From contig JAQUXV010000130.1 of NCBI GenBank assembly GCA_028692205.1, positions 1 through 7,206 of the forward strand: a stretch of DNA of 7,206 nucleotides. Reading direction: 5' to 3'. The DNA is from Eubacteriales bacterium. Its GTDB lineage: Bacteria > Bacillota_A > Clostridia > Christensenellales > Aristaeellaceae. Of this stretch, positions 5,955 to 7,206 are shown piece by piece. Within the stretch, counting starts at the first letter, position 1. Every line of letters begins with the position of its first letter. The notes under the pieces were generated by a model, which was not told where the DNA came from, searched no databases, and saw only the letters and a list, made by a program, of their open reading frames with translations. The position numbers and the translations under genes were made by a program.

Positions 5955-7206
5955 ATGAAACACTCGATCCGCACAAAGCTCATGCGAACCTTTATGCTGT
6001 TGTTGTGCGTTTTTTTGGTTTTCAGCAGCGCGTTAACGCTGCTGAGTATGCGGTTTCTGCGCAATACCGTTTTAACCAGCGCGGAGCAGCTTGGCCATCT
6101 CGCTTCCCGCAGCAGCCACGAAGCCATCGTCACCCAGGCGCTGGACGCGGCAGGCAGTTTTGTGACGGAGAAGGCGCTAACCGTAAGCCAGGCGCTGGAC
6201 GATTACGTAAATGCATCGTCTGAAATGGCGGATTACGTTGCCTACCTGTATGAACACCCGGATGATTTTGTGTCCCGCCCCGTTGCCACGCCCGCCGAAC
6301 TGGTTGCCGCGAGGCTGGCAGACGGCCCCACGCTACAGTACATTCCCGCCACGGACCGCGTTACCGGGCCGGAAGCCTCGGCGGAAAACGCACTGCTGGG
6401 CAATCTGGAAAGCGTTTTCTCCATCATGTATCAAAGCATGCCGGATATTTCCAGCATCTATACGGCGCATGAATCCGGCGTTAATATCGGTTACGATCGC
6501 AACGCCGTACTGAAGGCGGATACCCCCACGCTGGACTGCCGGGGCTTTGCGTGGTATACGGCGGTCAAAACCAGTCAAAAGCTGTACGTTTCCCCGCCGT
6601 ACGAGGATCGTTTCGGCCGCGGGCTTACCGTAACGCTGGCCCAGCCGATATGGGTGAACGGCATGTTCAACGGCGTGCTGGGCGTGGATATTCTGATCGA
6701 GAGCCTGAACCGTGAAATTCAAGCGACCCACTATGGCGACGGCGGTTACGCCATGCTGTTGGATAGCGCGGGCACTGTAATCTCGGCGCGGACGAAAGGC
6801 GATGCCAGTACTCTGCTCGGCTCCGGCGCGCAGGATGCGCTTTTGGCAATGCGGACGGAAGATAGCGGATTTGTTGAAAGCCAAATCGATCAGGAAGACG
6901 TCTATCTTTTGTTTGCACCCGTTCCGGCTGTCGGTTGGAAGCTGACGGTCGCGGTGCCGGTAGCCGACATGCTGAAAACCGCCGATGAGGACGATCTGGC
7001 GATTCAGGCGATCAGCACGCAAACGCTGACGGAGATGGACCAAATCAGCAATCGGGTCAGTTGGATGATGCTGGGGCTTTTCATCGTGCTGGTGGCGATT
7101 TCCGTATTCGTCGTGCGCGGCATCTGCAACCGTTTATCCCGGCCGATACTGACGCTTTCAAAGGATGTTGAAAACATCAGCGAGGGCAATCTGGATTATC
7201 ATTCCG
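5955..7206 (+). CDS. Membrane sensor with dCache and HAMP domains (3' end beyond window)
   Basis: An open reading frame runs from ATG at 5955 to the right edge, giving 417 residues. A basic N-terminus and a hydrophobic segment at about 10-33 form the first membrane span. An extracytoplasmic region of about 330 residues follows, with a dCache_1-like pattern: CRGFAWYTA at 195-203, PPYED near 214-218, and GVLGVDILIESL near 241-252. A second span lies at about 370-390 (MMLGLFIVLVAISVFVV), then the start of a HAMP linker (RPILTLSKDVENISEGNLDY). GGAG 8 bases upstream supports the start; the ATG at 5941 hits a stop after five codons. The output domain is cut off and could be a SpoIIE/PP2C phosphatase, a chemoreceptor signalling domain or a kinase; the STAS gene just upstream favours the phosphatase (inference). 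Its length so far is normal for such receptors. Confidence 0.9.
   Translation, partial: MKHSIRTKLMRTFMLLLCVFLVFSSALTLLSMRFLRNTVLTSAEQLGHLASRSSHEAIVTQALDAAGSFVTEKALTVSQALDDYVNASSEMADYVAYLYEHPDDFVSRPVATPAELVAARLADGPTLQYIPATDRVTGPEASAENALLGNLESVFSIMYQSMPDISSIYTAHESGVNIGYDRNAVLKADTPTLDCRGFAWYTAVKTSQKLYVSPPYEDRFGRGLTVTLAQPIWVNGMFNGVLGVDILIESLNREIQATHYGDGGYAMLLDSAGTVISARTKGDASTLLGSGAQDALLAMRTEDSGFVESQIDQEDVYLLFAPVPAVGWKLTVAVPVADMLKTADEDDLAIQAISTQTLTEMDQISNRVSWMMLGLFIVLVAISVFVVRGICNRLSRPILTLSKDVENISEGNLDYHS

Overview
The window reads as a compact, divergently transcribed RiPP (ribosomally made, post-translationally modified peptide) locus from a GC-rich anaerobic Firmicute, most likely a Clostridia/Oscillospirales-type gut or sediment bacterium. 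This rests on clean Gram-positive Shine-Dalgarno sites (AGGAGG, GGAGGTGA), TTG/GTG starts, a Nif11-type leader peptide, a SpoIIAA-type STAS protein, several oxygen-sensitive radical SAM enzymes, and GC-rich third codon positions. No rRNA, tRNA, CRISPR array, insertion sequence or transposase was seen, and species cannot be assigned from the sequence alone.

Leftward (minus-strand) arm: from a short AT-richer intergenic region (about 2307-2469) the first gene encodes a 101-residue Nif11-leader precursor peptide whose leader ends in a double-glycine motif, followed by a 27-residue core with five cysteines. Three bases after its stop, in the same frame, begins a complete 443-residue radical SAM/SPASM maturase. 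Its stop codon overlaps the TTG start of a second, paralogous radical SAM gene that runs off the left edge.

Rightward (plus-strand) arm: a third radical SAM/SPASM paralogue (TTG start, strong Shine-Dalgarno) overlaps by ATGA a 580-residue protein of the full-length E. coli YcaO type, which has an added cysteine tail (CxxCxxCx5C) resembling the SPASM cluster-binding motif. This in turn overlaps by ATGA a 98-residue STAS-domain anti-sigma-factor antagonist. After 67 bases comes a membrane sensor (TM, dCache, TM, HAMP) that runs off the right edge; its output domain is not visible.

Likely logic: the precursor is recognised through its Nif11 leader. PqqD-like RRE-type regions at the N-termini of the three radical SAM proteins may bind it, the three enzymes and YcaO modify the Cys-rich core, and the STAS/sensor pair probably forms a partner-switching signalling module that is co-translated with the pathway. 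The protease/exporter expected to cut after Gly-Gly is not in the window. The combination of one precursor, three SPASM enzymes, an E. coli-type YcaO with no visible E1-like/ThiF or TfuA partner, and a coupled STAS/dCache module is the candidate undescribed system.
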